Source: Gordionus sp. m RMFG-2023 (lineage: Eukaryota; Nematomorpha; Gordioida; Chordodea; Parachordodidae). Taken from it: DNA of 64,000 bases. The DNA lies in assembly GCF_954871325.1 (NCBI RefSeq), contig NC_088779.1:9302846-9366845 (forward strand), in the 5' to 3' direction. The notes beneath the pieces were generated by a model, which made no database searches, was not told where the DNA came from, and saw nothing but the letters and a program-made list of their open reading frames with translations. The translations under genes and the position numbers were made by a program. Numbering within the stretch: the stretch's first letter is position 1; each line of letters opens with the position of its first letter. Positions 32,617 through 46,200 of this stretch are shown here, piece after piece.

Positions 32617-35600
32617 ATGAATAGAAATGATAATTATGAAAGATTTAATGAGAATGAAAGTGCCATTTTATTTAGCGATAAGACAATCAGACGAGGTTTG
32701 CTAATGTATATGTATATATTCAATTGATTGTTTACTAGGGTTTATTCGAAAGGTTTATGCCCTACTTCTAGCTCAATTAATTGTTACCTGCATCTTCATA
32801 ACTATTTTTTTATATGTGTAAGTTGTAAAATTTTATTATTTTATAAATTTATTTTAAGACCTGAGGTTAAACTTGCTTCAAGACAATATCCTGGGATATA
32901 TATAGCAGCTCTGTAAGAATTTGTTAATTAAAATCATGATTATCACAATTATATAAATTAATATTGTTTAAGAGTTGGAACATTTGTACTCATTATAGCC
33001 TTGACTTGCTTTGAAGGACTTAGAAGGAAATGGCCTTTGAATATAATAATGCTTGGAGTCTTTGTAATAATTATTTACATTACATCATATTATTTTAATC
33101 AAAATTTGAAGCTAATATTATTATTTTTCATATAATATATTCCTAATTCTTTTTTAAATAAGAAATTTAATTAATATATAAACTTGTTTAAAATGTTATT
33201 TATTAATTTTTTAAAAATATTATTTATATTACCAAAACAATCAAGACTCTGTTCGAAGGCTGGCTCTTAGGTTCAATTTCAAGGTATTTTTAAAGTTTAT
33301 ATCATTGTAAACTTTATTATATTAAGTTATTATGGAAAAGATGAAGTTTTAATGGCTGTTGGAATTACTACAGTGAGTTTGAAATTATTATATTAAATTT
33401 ACTAAGTGGCATTTTTATCTTAACATTTTGGCATGCTATGTATTTATTTTTGTGTAAATTTAAATACATTACAAACTATTTTATTTTTTTTAATTTTTAA
33501 TGATGGATTAAGATCATAGTGTTTTCCCTTAGCATATTTGCTTTCCAAACAAAGGTACATTTATTTTTTTTAGTATATAATTTATTTTATTGTGTAAATT
33601 TTAATCAAAATAAATTAAATAGTAAGCATTTATTAATTTTAGTTAGTAAAATATTTTTAAGTTATAAAAGTATTCAGTAATTTTTGTATATATAAAATAT
33701 TAAATAAAAAAATATTTGATAAAATATATATTCTGGTAGGTAAATATTTATATTTGATCTTGAAAATTATGTTTATTACATTGATAAGCATGAAGCCTAC
33801 TACTGGGCACAACCCATATAAAAGATTAATATGTATGTATTAATGAACAGAATTTGTCTGCTTTTTTGAGTGAAATATTATAAAAATGATTTTTAATTTT
33901 CAATTGAAATCAATGATATATTGTTAATCTATTATGACTTGTCATGTTTCTACTATAAGTTTTTATTATTTTTAAAGGTGAAAGCCCATACTCTGACTTG
34001 TACTAATATTAAAATGAAAAGTTTTGATTAGTTTTCCAAATTTTTTAAAGTTGTTGGTTTTCCTTTTTTTGATTGAAATTTCATTAACACAATTGCAATT
34101 ATTAGACATTTTAAATAAATTATTATTACACCAAAAATATATAGTATGAGTAGTAACACAAAAGTGCTCCATTTGAGCTGATTTTTAAAATCGAATAACT
34201 CTAGATTTTAGCCTGAAAACTATTGCCTAGGCCTCGATATTTCGAATAAATGTTCAAATCTTTATGCCATCTATGAGCAAAGTCTTTTTCTGAATAAAAT
34301 ACTGACTTAGCCTTTTTAAAATCATGGATCATTGCATCACCAAGTATGAGCATTATTTTTTTCATTTATCAATTTTATAAAATAACCAATTGTAAATTTG
34401 CATTTATATTTTTTAACGTAGTAAAAAACAGGGTTTAACATTTGCTCAAAATTCAAAGATCCTTACTCTTTTGACGATCAAAAAAATGAAGATTTTTTTG
34501 TAATAAAAACTCTTAAATTTTCCTTTTCTTCTTTCTTTTATATTTTTGTAAAAAAAAATTATGTATGCTCAAGAAATATTTTTTACAAAAAACATTTTCA
34601 TTTTACTCAAAATCTCTCGTGCTCAAAATTTTTTTTGATCTTCAAAAATTTTTTGCTCAAAATTTTGGGCGAAAGAAATCTTCAACTCTGAGGAAAAATA
34701 ATAACTTTTTAAGATAGTAAAATATTGTAGTAAAATAATAACGTAGTAAAATATATTCATTTTTTGACGTAATTAGAATAGTATTAATTTTCTTAACATA
34801 GAATAAATATTACTTTAAATTTATTTAAGAAAAATTATAAGGAAGTAATGCTTCCCTTGCTTTTATGGGCGCTTCGTCATTGGTTTAATATAAGAATTAT
34901 TTTATTAAAAAATAAATAAATTGTAAATTTTTATTCAAGTTTTATAAACATAAAGTAAATATTGATATTGGAAAGGGATTCATTTCCATTTAACAACCTT
35001 TGGAGATGAACACGGAATGACCCTTACCAATTTATTTGTATTTCATTCCTCCTTATTAACTGAGAATCGTATTTTTGTATAGTGGATAATTTACAGCAAT
35101 ATATTGTTTCCTGTTTATTTTGTTTTATTGTAGTTCTAATAAGATTTCCTAACGTCTTGCATTTGTTGATAATTTCAAATATCATCCTTATTTATTGATC
35201 TAATGTCATGCTTGTTATTGAATTCTATCTTCATAGTTCATCCATATGTTTTCTCTTTTCCAATAATTTTTTTGGTCATCAGATCACATGGGAGAAATAC
35301 ATGATATTCATATTCATTACTGACAATTTTGGTACTGAATGATATAATAATTTGATGAATTTTATTATACGGGGCTGGTAAGATCAAAGACAAAGAACTC
35401 ATTACTTTTTTTATTTGAATTATTTAAATCATAATTTTTATTTCCCAATCCTACTGATAAATTATTTATTTTTAAAGTGCCTTTTAAAATATGACTTATT
35501 ATAATGTAAAAATTTAGTGGGACATGACTGGATGCCATATGTTTATGTTTGTAGCTCTGATAATCCTGTTAATATTTGGAATTTTGTGCATCTTTATACG

Positions 35601-36565
35601 CAATCGAGTAATAATAAATATAAAAAATATTTAGGTACTATAATATATACATACAATTTATTTTTAATCGCTTTAGATACTAAGCATCGTATACTCTAGC
35701 TTAGGTGCTCTAATCTTTTCTGCTGTAAGTTAATAATCATTTATTCCCCATAATATTTTATTGAATTTATTTAAATATTTGTTTAGTTAATGTTTCATGA
35801 TTTTTTTAAAATATATACTTTATTAGATCAAACATAAATTTAGAAGATTATTTGCAAAATTTAACAATAACAGTGTTTCCAAATTGAGTGTTTTTTTTGA
35901 AAAAACATATCATCGTTTAAGGTAGGTGTTCATCAATTATTGTCCATTTTTCTCTATTGATGTATTTTGGGAAATATAACTAATTTTTTTGTTTAACTTT
36001 TTAACCAATATAGATGATACCGTTGTAAAAGAGTCAAGTTTGCACATTAGCTCAAATTTCAAAAATCTTCAAAAATTTTGCTCTTTTGAAGATAAAAAAA
36101 ATTTGAGCATGCTTAAAGAGGATTCCTGAGCAAAATGAAAAATGATTTTTGTAAAAAAATCTTCTTATATTTTCCCTTTGATGTTTTTTTTAAAGAATTT
36201 TAAAAAAAATTTCCCATATGTTTTTAAATAAAATATCACTTAAAAAATCTTCTTTTAGTGTGCTCAAAATTTTTTTGAAAAAAGGTCTTCAATTTTTTTG
36301 ATCTTCAAAGTTTTGAAAAAAAGCACAATTTGGAAGCATATTAACCTTATTATTTATTATATTTCATATTTTATCTATATATTACTAAATATTTATCAAT
36401 TTTAAATAACAGTACATCATTTTTGACACTCAAATGATGATGGGCGGAGACAAGAAATATTCTTTGTCTCCTGAAGAATACATATTTGCCGCCTTGACAT
36501 TGTATCTAGATATCGTGAATCTATTTTTATACATCCTTCAACTAATCAATCATTCCAATAATTAA
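32617..36565 (+). CDS. TMBIM / Lifeguard (BAX inhibitor-1 motif) protein, 10 exons, complete (239 aa)
   Basis: Multi-pass membrane protein of the family that modulates calcium leak and cell death at the ER or Golgi. Exons: 32617-32695, 32739-32817, 32859-32912, 32973-33063, 33246-33283, 33327-33372, 33513-33554, 35518-35607, 35677-35724, 36413-36565. All introns are GT-AG, all phases match, and the 720 nt end in TAA. Family hallmarks in order: FSDKTIRRGFIRKVYALLLA at the first helix, ALTCFEGLRRKWPLN after the second or third, DEVLMAVGIT, FAFQTK, ALIILLIFGIL, SIVYSSLGALIFSAYIIFDT, then LSPEEYIFAALTLYLDIVNL. About seven hydrophobic helices are visible, as expected. The length matches compact members such as TMBIM4/GAAP (the LYLDIVNL form resembles that branch), but the RRGFIRKVY start resembles Lifeguard, so the subfamily is left open. 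Three introns are 41-43 nt, while intron 7 (1.96 kb) and intron 9 (0.69 kb) hold repeats. Confidence 0.92.
34430..36330. repeat. Dispersed GCTCAAAATTTT / GATCTTCAAA palindromic repeats in TMBIM introns
   Basis: Two copies, about 34432-34700 (intron 7) and 36022-36330 (intron 9), share GCTCAAAATTTTTTTTGATC and its inverted form at both ends. A third, partial copy lies near 37660-37745, 3' of the gene. They are foldback-like and non-coding. The span given includes ordinary intron and exons 8-9 between the copies. Confidence 0.55.
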
Positions 36566-39176
36566 TATAATAGAATTTTTGTTTTTAAAATTATTATAAT
36601 TATAATATATCAACATATTATAAATATCTATATTTATACCAAATCTAATTTATTTATTTGATTTGTTACCTATAGAAGATTCAAATGTTTAAAATATACC
36701 TTAATTTATACTATTATAAAACCAATTATAAGGTGCAAAATGTTTTCATAAATTTTTTTTATTATTAATCATTTTAAAAATAATTTATTCGTATATTATA
36801 TTGTATTTTGGCATTACCCGCTCTTTTGCGAATTGATAATTCCCAATAAAGTCACATTTGATATATTTAATAAAATGTTTTAATTACTCATGTAATCTTA
36901 TAATATTTTTTTTAAATTATACTCAACATTTTTGATTAGTTGCTAAATTATGCAGTGTAAATTGTTACATTTTATAAATTCAATAAACTGTCAAAGTCTA
37001 ACAATCTGGAATCGTTTTAGTATTTTGTTTACGTTTAAAATGTTACCTCTCACCATTTAATATTAGGAAATTTTTTCCACTTGTTCAGACGGATACGCAC
37101 GCTATTCACACCCACTATTATTGAAACCAAAATATTTCACAGAGAGGTGGGGTTTATGGTGGGCTTCAACTTATTCTAAATAATATTGGCTTTGCATCAT
37201 TATTTTTATTTTCAAGGAATATAAACAGATCTCTAAGACACCCCTTTTAAAAATAATAGTTTCTTCCTTTAGCAGAATATTTTTGCATTATTTGAAAGTG
37301 GAATGACATTGTTTTTTAAAGTTATAAAATAGAATATATACATAAAAAATCTAAGAGGAGTGGTGTGAGATGGCAAAACTTAATAAGATATTGGTATTTT
37401 ATTTAAAGCGACGTCAAGGTGGCAAAGATAATTATAAAAATTTTAATTAAATATTTAATTATTTATCAAATATTAGCATCTACACATATATTGAAACAGT
37501 TTTGGAATCTTTATAATATTTTTTTGTTATGAATTAAAATCAGAAATAAATTTTTTAACTTTTGAAGGAAAATGTTGAGATCCCTTAGTAAAATTTTATG
37601 TTATTGAAAAACAAATAAGAAGCATTAAAAAAATATAGTTTGAAAACAAATTCATTTTTACAAAATTTTTGATTTCATCTTGGGTGATCAAAAATCTATG
37701 GTCTTGAAAAAAAAAGCTCAAATTTTTTTTAAAGATTAAAACTAAAGAAATTATATTGAAAAATTAATTAACAATGCATAATTTTCATTTCATATATATA
37801 TTTTAAGCTAAAAAAATATTTTAAATTAACTACATAATAGTAAAAATGTATTGTAGAATATTAGATATATTCAATAATAAAGGATACATTAATAGTTGAA
37901 TTTCCTTTTATATCATAATAAATAGTTTAAATCCCTTAATATAATTTAATTATATTTTAAATAATTAAATTATATTTTAAATAATTAAATTATATTTTAA
38001 ATTTCAATAATATTAAATCGGGCGTATTATTATTTTATAAAAAAAAAATTTTAATTATATTTTGTTTTAATATATTTTAAAATCATATTGTTTTATTACT
38101 TAAAAAGTAAGCTAAATTCCATTTACTAATAGATTTTATAAATTACAAATATTCACATTTTAATTGTTAAAGTAAGATAAATTAATTTTTTTAAATAAAA
38201 TTTGAATACTTGTTATTGATGTTTTTTTTAAATAGCATTTTGTTTTTATTACCATTACAATATATAGATTAATTACAATATTACCATACAATAATATCAT
38301 TCTAATAATTAATATCACAGAAATTTTTTATCTAAAATATGATGTTTGTAAAAGATTATTTTACACCTAGCATAAAAATATATAAAGTTTTTCCATTTTT
38401 AGGGGAAAATTATAATTTAGATAAATGCGGTAATATTATAAATGGCGTTATAATTTATTTGTAAAATGATATATAGATTTTGCGACTATTTAAAATAATA
38501 TATAAAAAAGAGATTCGGTGAATTTAATATCAATAATTTATAAAAGTAAAGATTGGAGAGGTGGGGGGGGGATATGTGTATTTGTTCGAATTTTCAGATG
38601 ATTTCAAAAGGAGAAACACTATGATGTGCTATTCTGATATATAATAACTTGGGATTTTAACGTAGATTAATATCTAATGAAAATTATTAGTGGGTTAAGC
38701 GTTCATGTATTCTTTTTATACAAATTCAGTGAAATAACTTTTTTAAAAGATATGATATACAGACAAGAAAGGGGGATTATAATTAGGTGTTGATTTGTAG
38801 GTATAGACATCCACCCATGTTGATTGATATTGAAAAAATTATTGAGTTAAGTTTATCGTTAAATAAATATTGAAGATATTGGAATAATTGTTGTAGATAC
38901 AGATATTTTTTAATTTTCAAATTTAAAATTTTACATATCACAGCATATATCTTATTTTCTTCGAGAATTTTGTATTAATTTCCTTATTTTTTTCTGCCAT
39001 ATTTTAAATATATTAACAACCAAAACTAGCTGGAAAAAAAATTTACAACTCATATTAAGTAGATAGATAAAAAAATAACAACACCAAAACGAAATAAGTA
39101 AAGATTATATTTTATATATAAATGTAACTCAATAGAATATCAATACCAATTATATGTAATATTTTTTATTTGTAGG
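36566..39176. other. Intergenic, AT-rich
   Basis: Includes a short tandem TAAATAATTAAATTATATTT near 37950-38005, a third foldback copy near 37660 and G9 at 38563. No gene seen. Confidence 0.5.
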
Positions 39177-39902
39177 ATGATTAACACTCATAGTAGTGAA
39201 GAAGAAGGTAGTGAAATTTAAATTATGGGAATAAGTTCCCCAATCTTAAAATTTTAGAAGGAAATTTTTTTTTAAAATAAAACTTAAAAAAGACAATGTA
39301 CAGGCTGAATGTAAAACCTGCATAAACAAAAAAAATGATAAAGGATTCAACACTTTTTTTTATATTAAATTATATCATTTATATGGTTAAAAAAGACAAG
39401 TTATTTAAAAAATTCATGCTTACATAATCTACTTTTATTAAAAGCTGCTCAAGATGGTATGGACAAAAGATTTTAAGAAAATATTTTCCTATGATATAAA
39501 ATAGGCTTTTTTGACATCAATATAATATACATATTTTAAGAACTTATGGATTAAGCCGGATGCTAAAAAAATAGTTTCAAAATATATTAATAAAAGAAGC
39601 CCTAAATTTAGTACCAGAATATATAATCAAGTTCAAACTATAAACACCAATAGAAAAATGATGATAAATTTTCTTTTGACGAAACAAATGTTGCTGAATT
39701 CCATAATACAAATAACATTAAACTGGGTGTTTTAAATTATATTAAAGAAAGTCGAAATACATTATAAATGCTTAATTATTATCCTTTCATTAAAGAAGTT
39801 TTTTATAAATATAATACTGCAATTGGCTCAATGTTAAGTATGCCGAAACGGCAAAGGTTTAATGATAAATTATTTGAAAAATTTGATTATCTTATAAAAT
39901 AA
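39177..39902 (+). pseudogene. hAT transposase relic (BED-like finger and C-terminal end)
   Basis: Near 39305 a frame reads AECKTC...KGFNTFF, resembling the first half of a BED zinc finger. Near 39780-39902 another reads FIKEVFYKYNTAIGSM then MPKRQRFNDKLFEKFDYLIK, matching the end of the hAT dimerisation domain (family form: FIKYNT...ER.FS...KRNRL...FEKL.FL). The middle has many stops and has shrunk to a few hundred bases. The ER..FS core is deleted. Confidence 0.5.
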
Positions 39903-40639
39903 TGAATCTATTTTAAATATTCTCTTGCAAATTAATATTTCAACTCCCATTAAAAATACTAATCTCCCTTCCCTACCTTTGCTAAGAATGGGCTATTACT
40001 AATATTAAAATGCTTGATTATTATAATTTACTCATCATTATTATTAATATATATGTATGTTATGTTCTTCAAAAATAAATAACAAAAATTGTATTTTATG
40101 ATTATTTGTAAGCTTTAGAATATTTAATGTCCACTTCTTATGGAATATATTAAGTATATTAGATATGACAGTTAGAAAAAATCTATAAAAATTAATATAA
40201 CTTTGTTGAAATGGATATAGTTTACTTGCTGTGATTGCAATCTGGTTATATTCTGATAAAATGAGATAAAAAAAATAGGTAAATGAGTGTTACGAAATAT
40301 TTGTATAAATATGATTCTAATTATATAAATTTAAATTAATCATTTACTAAAATACTGTTAGATAAATCAAGATAAATATTATTTAAATTTTTTTTTATTT
40401 AAATAGTCACTTGGTATTATTGATATCATATGACAAAAAATAATATTTTACATCGTAATATGTTTTAAATATTATATATAGCCCTCCACCATGCGTATTA
40501 TGATATCAGCTTATTAAAATGAACCTTTAATGTTTTAGTGAGTATCTGATTATAACATTTTTAAATTATTATATTTTTTTATAATAATATTTTAAAATAA
40601 TAAACGCCAACTTGCGGATTTAATATTATTGAAATTTAA

Positions 40640-40915
40640 AATGTACTTCACAAATAATAAAAATTGTATCTTTAAAAGAATCAATTACTTCTAAATGCCT
40701 CTTTAGGTTTGAACTTCTAATCTTTGAAGAAGATATTTTGTTTGTGCATAAAGAGCATTTTGCATAGATCATTGTATGGTTACTTCCATCCGTTTCACAA
40801 AAGTAAAATACTCACGTAAATTATGAAATGGTAAAAGATTCTCATTGTTACTTATATCTGTTGTCATATCAATAGAAGTAGATGTATCATCTTCTAAATC
40901 TATAATGGAGGACAT
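40640..40915 (-). pseudogene. hAT transposase N-terminal fragment with BED zinc finger
   Basis: ATG at 40915 opens an acidic N-terminus that runs through LPFHNLREYFTFVK. After one stop the next frame reads AKCSLCTNKISSS...SNLKRHLE, the C-x2-C...H pattern of a BED finger; the last His is replaced by Asp in VIDSF. The likely 5' end of the element is at 41260, where the minus strand starts CAGAGTTGTTAAAGG, a hAT-like terminus. The catalytic part is absent. Confidence 0.55.
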
Positions 40916-41244
40916 TATTAAAACCTAGAATTTATATTATAATTAATAAATAAATATAACTTGTTCTTACAAAAAATTTGAAATTCTTGAAATATAAAAT
41001 ATGGTGGAATGGTGGTTGATAAAACATAATGTAGATAGATTTTTTTTTTTAAATAATATGTTAATATAATTTTCAAAATTTTATTTTATTTATTGATTTT
41101 AAGTAAAAAAATAATTTTAAAAGGATCGGGATGGAATATTTAAAAAAATGATCTCGATCACGATTTAAGGTCAGGCAGGATCTTAAATCCTAGAAAATTG
41201 ACAAATTTAGGATCGAATCTAGTATCGGTGATCTTTTGATTCGA

Positions 41245-41260
41245 TCCTTTAACAACTCTG
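41245..41260 (-). repeat. hAT-like terminus CAGAGTTGTTAAAGG
   Basis: Read on the minus strand from 41260. It lies about 345 bp upstream of the BED-finger ATG, a normal distance. The same terminal word, CAGAGTTGTTAAA, occurs on the minus strand at 58478 and 59368 in hexokinase intron 1. Confidence 0.45.
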
Positions 41261-43218
41261 AAATATAATTATTTTTAATATAATTATATTAAAGGATTTA
41301 AACTATTTATTATGAGATAAAGGAAATTCAACTATTAATGCATATTTCTTGAATATATCTAATAATTTAATTTTTATAATTTATTTATATCATAGGAAAA
41401 TGAATCTCACTACAAATAATAGATAATAAATCAAATTTTTACCTAAGCATTTGCAATTTACCTTAGCATTTGCAGTTTAGTCAAACCGTTTTTTTGCTAC
41501 TTTTCCTTTTCTTTTTCCATAGATATTGCTCTTTCGGGTATGTTTTGAAAAATACTGGATAGAAATAGATAATTTTCACCCTGGTCTTTTTTTAAATCGG
41601 TTTTGCAATAATTAAAAATTTACCATCCAGATGAATATAAATTCGGTAACACATTTATTCATGAAACACATGCGTTAAATTGTAGGTTTTATTGGAAATG
41701 GTTGACGCCTAATTTTTTATTCACGATTATATCAGTGTTAAGAAATATTATAGTCGATCCTTTCTCGCTTAGGTATAACATTTAAGGAGATGAAGGAATT
41801 TTAATTTGTTTTCTTCAATTTTCTTAGCCAACTTTTTAGATCCCCTTCTAAGTTCATTAAAATATTTTTCAACTATTATTTTATTTTTCAATTATTATTT
41901 TATTTTTTAAATGAAAATAAGGATTAAGGAGAAAAAGAATGCTTAAAAATTATCAAAATATTGTTTAAGAATTTTTAAAAATGGAAAAAGAATTTAAAAT
42001 GATGGTAAAAATTATATTAAAATCAAAATAGAATGATTTTCACAAAAATTTAACAACCATTCTTCTCTATTAATCAATCTTTTTAAATGTTGAAGTACAC
42101 AAGATGAGGATACTTTTCGATATATAGCTATAGTAGTTTTATATAGGCCTAATTATTTTTATGGTTATTAATTAAGCCTTATTAGCATATTATTTTGATA
42201 ATTGTTACCGATTCAATCTGCAGTATCGTGTCTTAAGAAAATTCTCTAAACAGGTGCAAGTTAATTTTTACTTTCTTCTAAAGTTGAGCCAAATAAAAAT
42301 TCGAGGCTGAGGTAATTAGTTTTCTTTAAGCTAAAAGCTAAAGTTAGCCGGTTAAAAATTGAGCAATCATTGAACTATACTCCTTAGCTTAGTATAAAAT
42401 ATTTGTATATCAATATAAGTCCTCCTTATTCTAGTAAAATATATATATAGGCATTATATATATGAAAATGTAAATTAATTAATAAAGTTCTGATAGATGA
42501 AAAGCTTAAAATTAACTATAAAAAAACATCTATTTTTTTAAATATACTATAATTTGATATAATTCTATGTACGTCGATAATTGTATTTTAAATGGATAAT
42601 TAAGTACTAATATAAATTATATTCCTCTACGTATAAAAATGATTATTAATAATAAATAAAATATATTTCATGATTTAAATGTGTCATAATTTATACAATT
42701 CGAATCCGATCACGATAGATAACATCATATTACCTTAGGAGAACCAATTATATATATATGATTTAAGAAAATAAAGGTGAATAATCGGCTATTAGCATAT
42801 AATATTTTTGGGAATTAATTAAGTCATCTTCGGCCAATTAAATAATAGCAAAAAAAAATATATGGAGATTAAGGAACATAGAGATAGGTTATATAGAAAA
42901 AAACTGATTGAAAAAAGTAAAATTAACTTCTTTTATATAAATTAACTCATACTTTAAAGGTAAACAATAAAATTAATTATAAAAAATTCGTCGATGGGAA
43001 AGGGAGTTATATGTACTCGAACAAAAAAATATGATTGCAAATTTTTTATTATAAATTCATATCGCACTGTTTTTGTAGGATCTGTATTTTTACATTACCG
43101 TAATTCTTCTCCTTTGAAAATTAAAAAAATATATGTACTATATTTTCTACATTACTTGTTTCTTAGAAAAATAATCCTCTTTTAATTAAAATATAAAATA
43201 TTATAAAAATTTTGGGTT
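41261..43218. other. 3' flank of hexokinase
   Basis: AT-rich DNA without a supported gene. The frame at 42994-43185 is not protein-like. Confidence 0.5.
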
Positions 43219-46200
43219 TCAAAGATTTATATCGCCATTGTGAGAATGAAGAGAATGTTCGTGATGTAGTCTATCAGCTATGGAAGCTACCAGAGCTGCA
43301 CCTTTACCGCTTCCATCTTCAGATAAAAAGATGTTTACCTATATAATTTATATAAAAATGGAACAGTTAAGTAAAAGCCATAAGACTTGAATAATATATT
43401 TTTTCTATGTAGATCATGAATAAGTGGTTGTAATCATATTAAGAGAGTTTCTCTCATCTACAAAGTATAAAGCAATAAGGTTTAAAATTTGAATCATAAT
43501 ATTCATAGTAAATTGATTTGATCGGTAATAGGAAAAAAAACCCCTGGAAAAAAAACCCCGGAAAAAAATCCCCGGAAAATAAACCCCCAGGAAAAAAAAC
43601 CCCGGGGAAAAAACCCCCAGGAAATAAAACCCCCGGAAAAAACCCCCAGGAAATAAAACCCCCAGGAAAAAAAACCCCTTGGGATTATTATTATACACTC
43701 TCATATTTAAGTATAATCTAGCAAAAATTTATATTGAATTGGTATTTAGACAATTGCAAGTTAATAATTTGTTAAAAATATTATTGTTCAGCAACTAGTT
43801 AAATGAACAGATATTAAAATGTATTATGATCATTAAGTTTTAAAATGTATTTTTAATCAAAAGAATAAAAATTGTTTAACAATTAAAAACGCTATAATTG
43901 GTATTTATTTATAAAATTAAACAATAATAATTTGGATCTTTATGCCGTATATAAAGACAAAAAAAAATTTTAATTTACAAAAATATTTTATTCATATTCT
44001 TCTTTTAAATGCCGAGCAATACTTTTTTCAACACTCGATAATCAAGACCCGGTTCTTGATACAGCTCATATTCATCCATCAAATAGATGGACTAGTAGCA
44101 ATGAAATCCATTGCTAACATGAAGAAGCGATGTGACTCTTTGGCAAAACCTCTTCAAATTTATGCAGAGGAAATTGTAAAATTAGACCAAAGAGTTCAGT
44201 CGCATATGTTATCAGAAGATTCTATAAAAAGAACTCTAAGGAATCACAAAGCAATGCAACACCCTTCAAATCTTGAGAATTTGGAAGACCTAGTTATTGA
44301 AGGTATTAGTTTAAATATAATTATATTTAGGTGATTGGGCAAATTGTGGCTCCCAGAACTCAAAACGATTTTTATAATTTGATAATGGCCCACAAGCTGA
44401 AGAACGCATAATAATGTTCGCAACAGATGATTCCTTGAATCTAATATTTAATAGGACAGAGTGGTATATACAGGACCGATGAAACTAAGTTTTTGTGGCA
44501 TGATGGACGGCTTAGCATTTCCGTTATGTGATATGGGCAATGCAATGACATTCCTAAGATCGGTTACTCCGAGCAATGGTAAGGATATTCTTGATTATTT
44601 CGATAAAAATTATGTCAATGGAGTATCAAGGGAGGTCATAAGAAGCAATTCTCAATCCCAAACACGTCGAATTGAGCCTCGATTTCCTCCAGAAACCTGG
44701 AACGTGAATCAGAGCACTCTCTCAGATGAAGAACGAACAAATAATCAATGCGAAGGTTAAAATCATCGTTTTTCTAATCTGGTTGGGAATAAACACCCGT
44801 CAGGGTACTCATTAAAAAAATGAAATGCGAGGTGGCTGCCTATGAAACCAAACTTGAAAGATGGCGCATAGGTAGTTGATCGAAAACAAAATCGCAGAGT
44901 TCTAACAACCAGATTCGGCTAAAGAAACTTTGCGAAGAATACCGTGATGGGGTGCGAATCCTTCCAGATTTTATAAGAGCGATTTCCTTCAATATTCGAT
45001 GTCAACCCATATAATTATTATTAAAATTTATAAAATTTGTATATACATAATCATGATTTACCAATAAAATAAACATTTCTTATTTTGTCAAAATTTAGTC
45101 TATTTAATATCATATTTAAAGATTGTATTTTTACTATAGCAAAATTTTTTTACAATACATAGTTATTTTACTGAGGCATTTTTTCCCAGTACCAATTTAA
45201 ACATCAGTTTTTCTTATTTAAGCATTTTTTTATGAAGAGTAGGCCAAATAAAAATATGCCTATATTATTAGGTCTTAATTAAATTCTATAATAATAAAAA
45301 AAAATTCTGGGGGTTTTTTTTCCTGGGGGTTTATTTTCCGGGGGTTTTTTTTTCCTGGGGGTTTATTTTCCGGGCTTTTTTTTCAAGGGGTTTTTTTCCG
45401 GGATTCGATTTGATTATAACATATTTTTAAATGATTTTTTTAAATTCATAATTGGACAGCGTATTTTTCTTTCAATATTTTTTTTTCCTTATGTTATTAG
45501 CCCTCTCTAAAATATGCCGTAAATTTTAATATCATTTTATCATAAAAATACTACAAATTTTAAGTTATATACTTGTGAATCTGGATACAATCGTGAGACC
45601 CAATATTTGATAAGTAGATTCAATCTTGGCATCAACTTATACATGGAACCATCAATGGCTATTCCAGTTTTGGGTCTGCACATTCTTTTGAGCACGGCTG
45701 CTATAGCTTAATGTTGATTCGCATAAATATGAGAAAAATAAATAGGGATAGTAATTTCTATATATTAACTCAATCCTATTTTGGAGTGATTCAAGTTATT
45801 GAATCAGGTTCTGGTATCTAAATTTGAATTAGTTTTGTCGCTCATACTCGACATTTTGAGATTGATCACTATCAAGTATGTTAGCAAAGTACCCGCAAGC
45901 TATAGTAAAAGATTCGTGAACCCAAATAGGGTTCAGAACCCTTGATAAAATATATAAATTGATTTAGTTTATAAAGCAATTTACCTGATGCCACCAATTT
46001 TGAGGCTCTGGATATTAGAACTGTGCATAACTCCTTGATAAATCGCATATCCTCTTCACTAGCGCAACTTAATAAATTGATCTCTCGCAGTAATTCAATT
46101 ATTTTATCGTTGGAATTATTACCCCTAAAAATATAAGCGCGTTTACACTATGATATATTTTGCCCAAAAAATTGAATCATTATAATTATTTGATCAGTAA

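Larger units (their letters stand above)
43523..45404 (+). mobile_element. MULE-like element with minisatellite inverted ends, in hexokinase intron 11
   Basis: Both ends consist of a short variable repeat: AAAACCCC(C)-AGGAAA units at 43531-43680 and, in inverted form, GGGGGTTTTTTTTCC units at 45304-45403. Outside lie TTGATTTGAT (43513-43522) and TCGATTTGAT (45405-45414), matching 9 of 10, fitting the 8-11 bp duplications of Mutator-like elements. Between the arms is a decayed MULE transposase. The whole insertion is between hexokinase exons 12 and 11 and is opposite in coding orientation to that gene. Confidence 0.65.

Noticed and set aside
40988-41268. AAATATAA octamer on both sides of the hAT fragment ending at 41260
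   Set aside because: The left octamer is not next to a CAG-type end, and such words are common at this AT content.
43518-43721. 67-aa plus-strand ORF of KNPGKK-type repeats
   Set aside because: Direct translation of the minisatellite arm of the MULE-like element; its minus-strand mirror is also repeat-derived.
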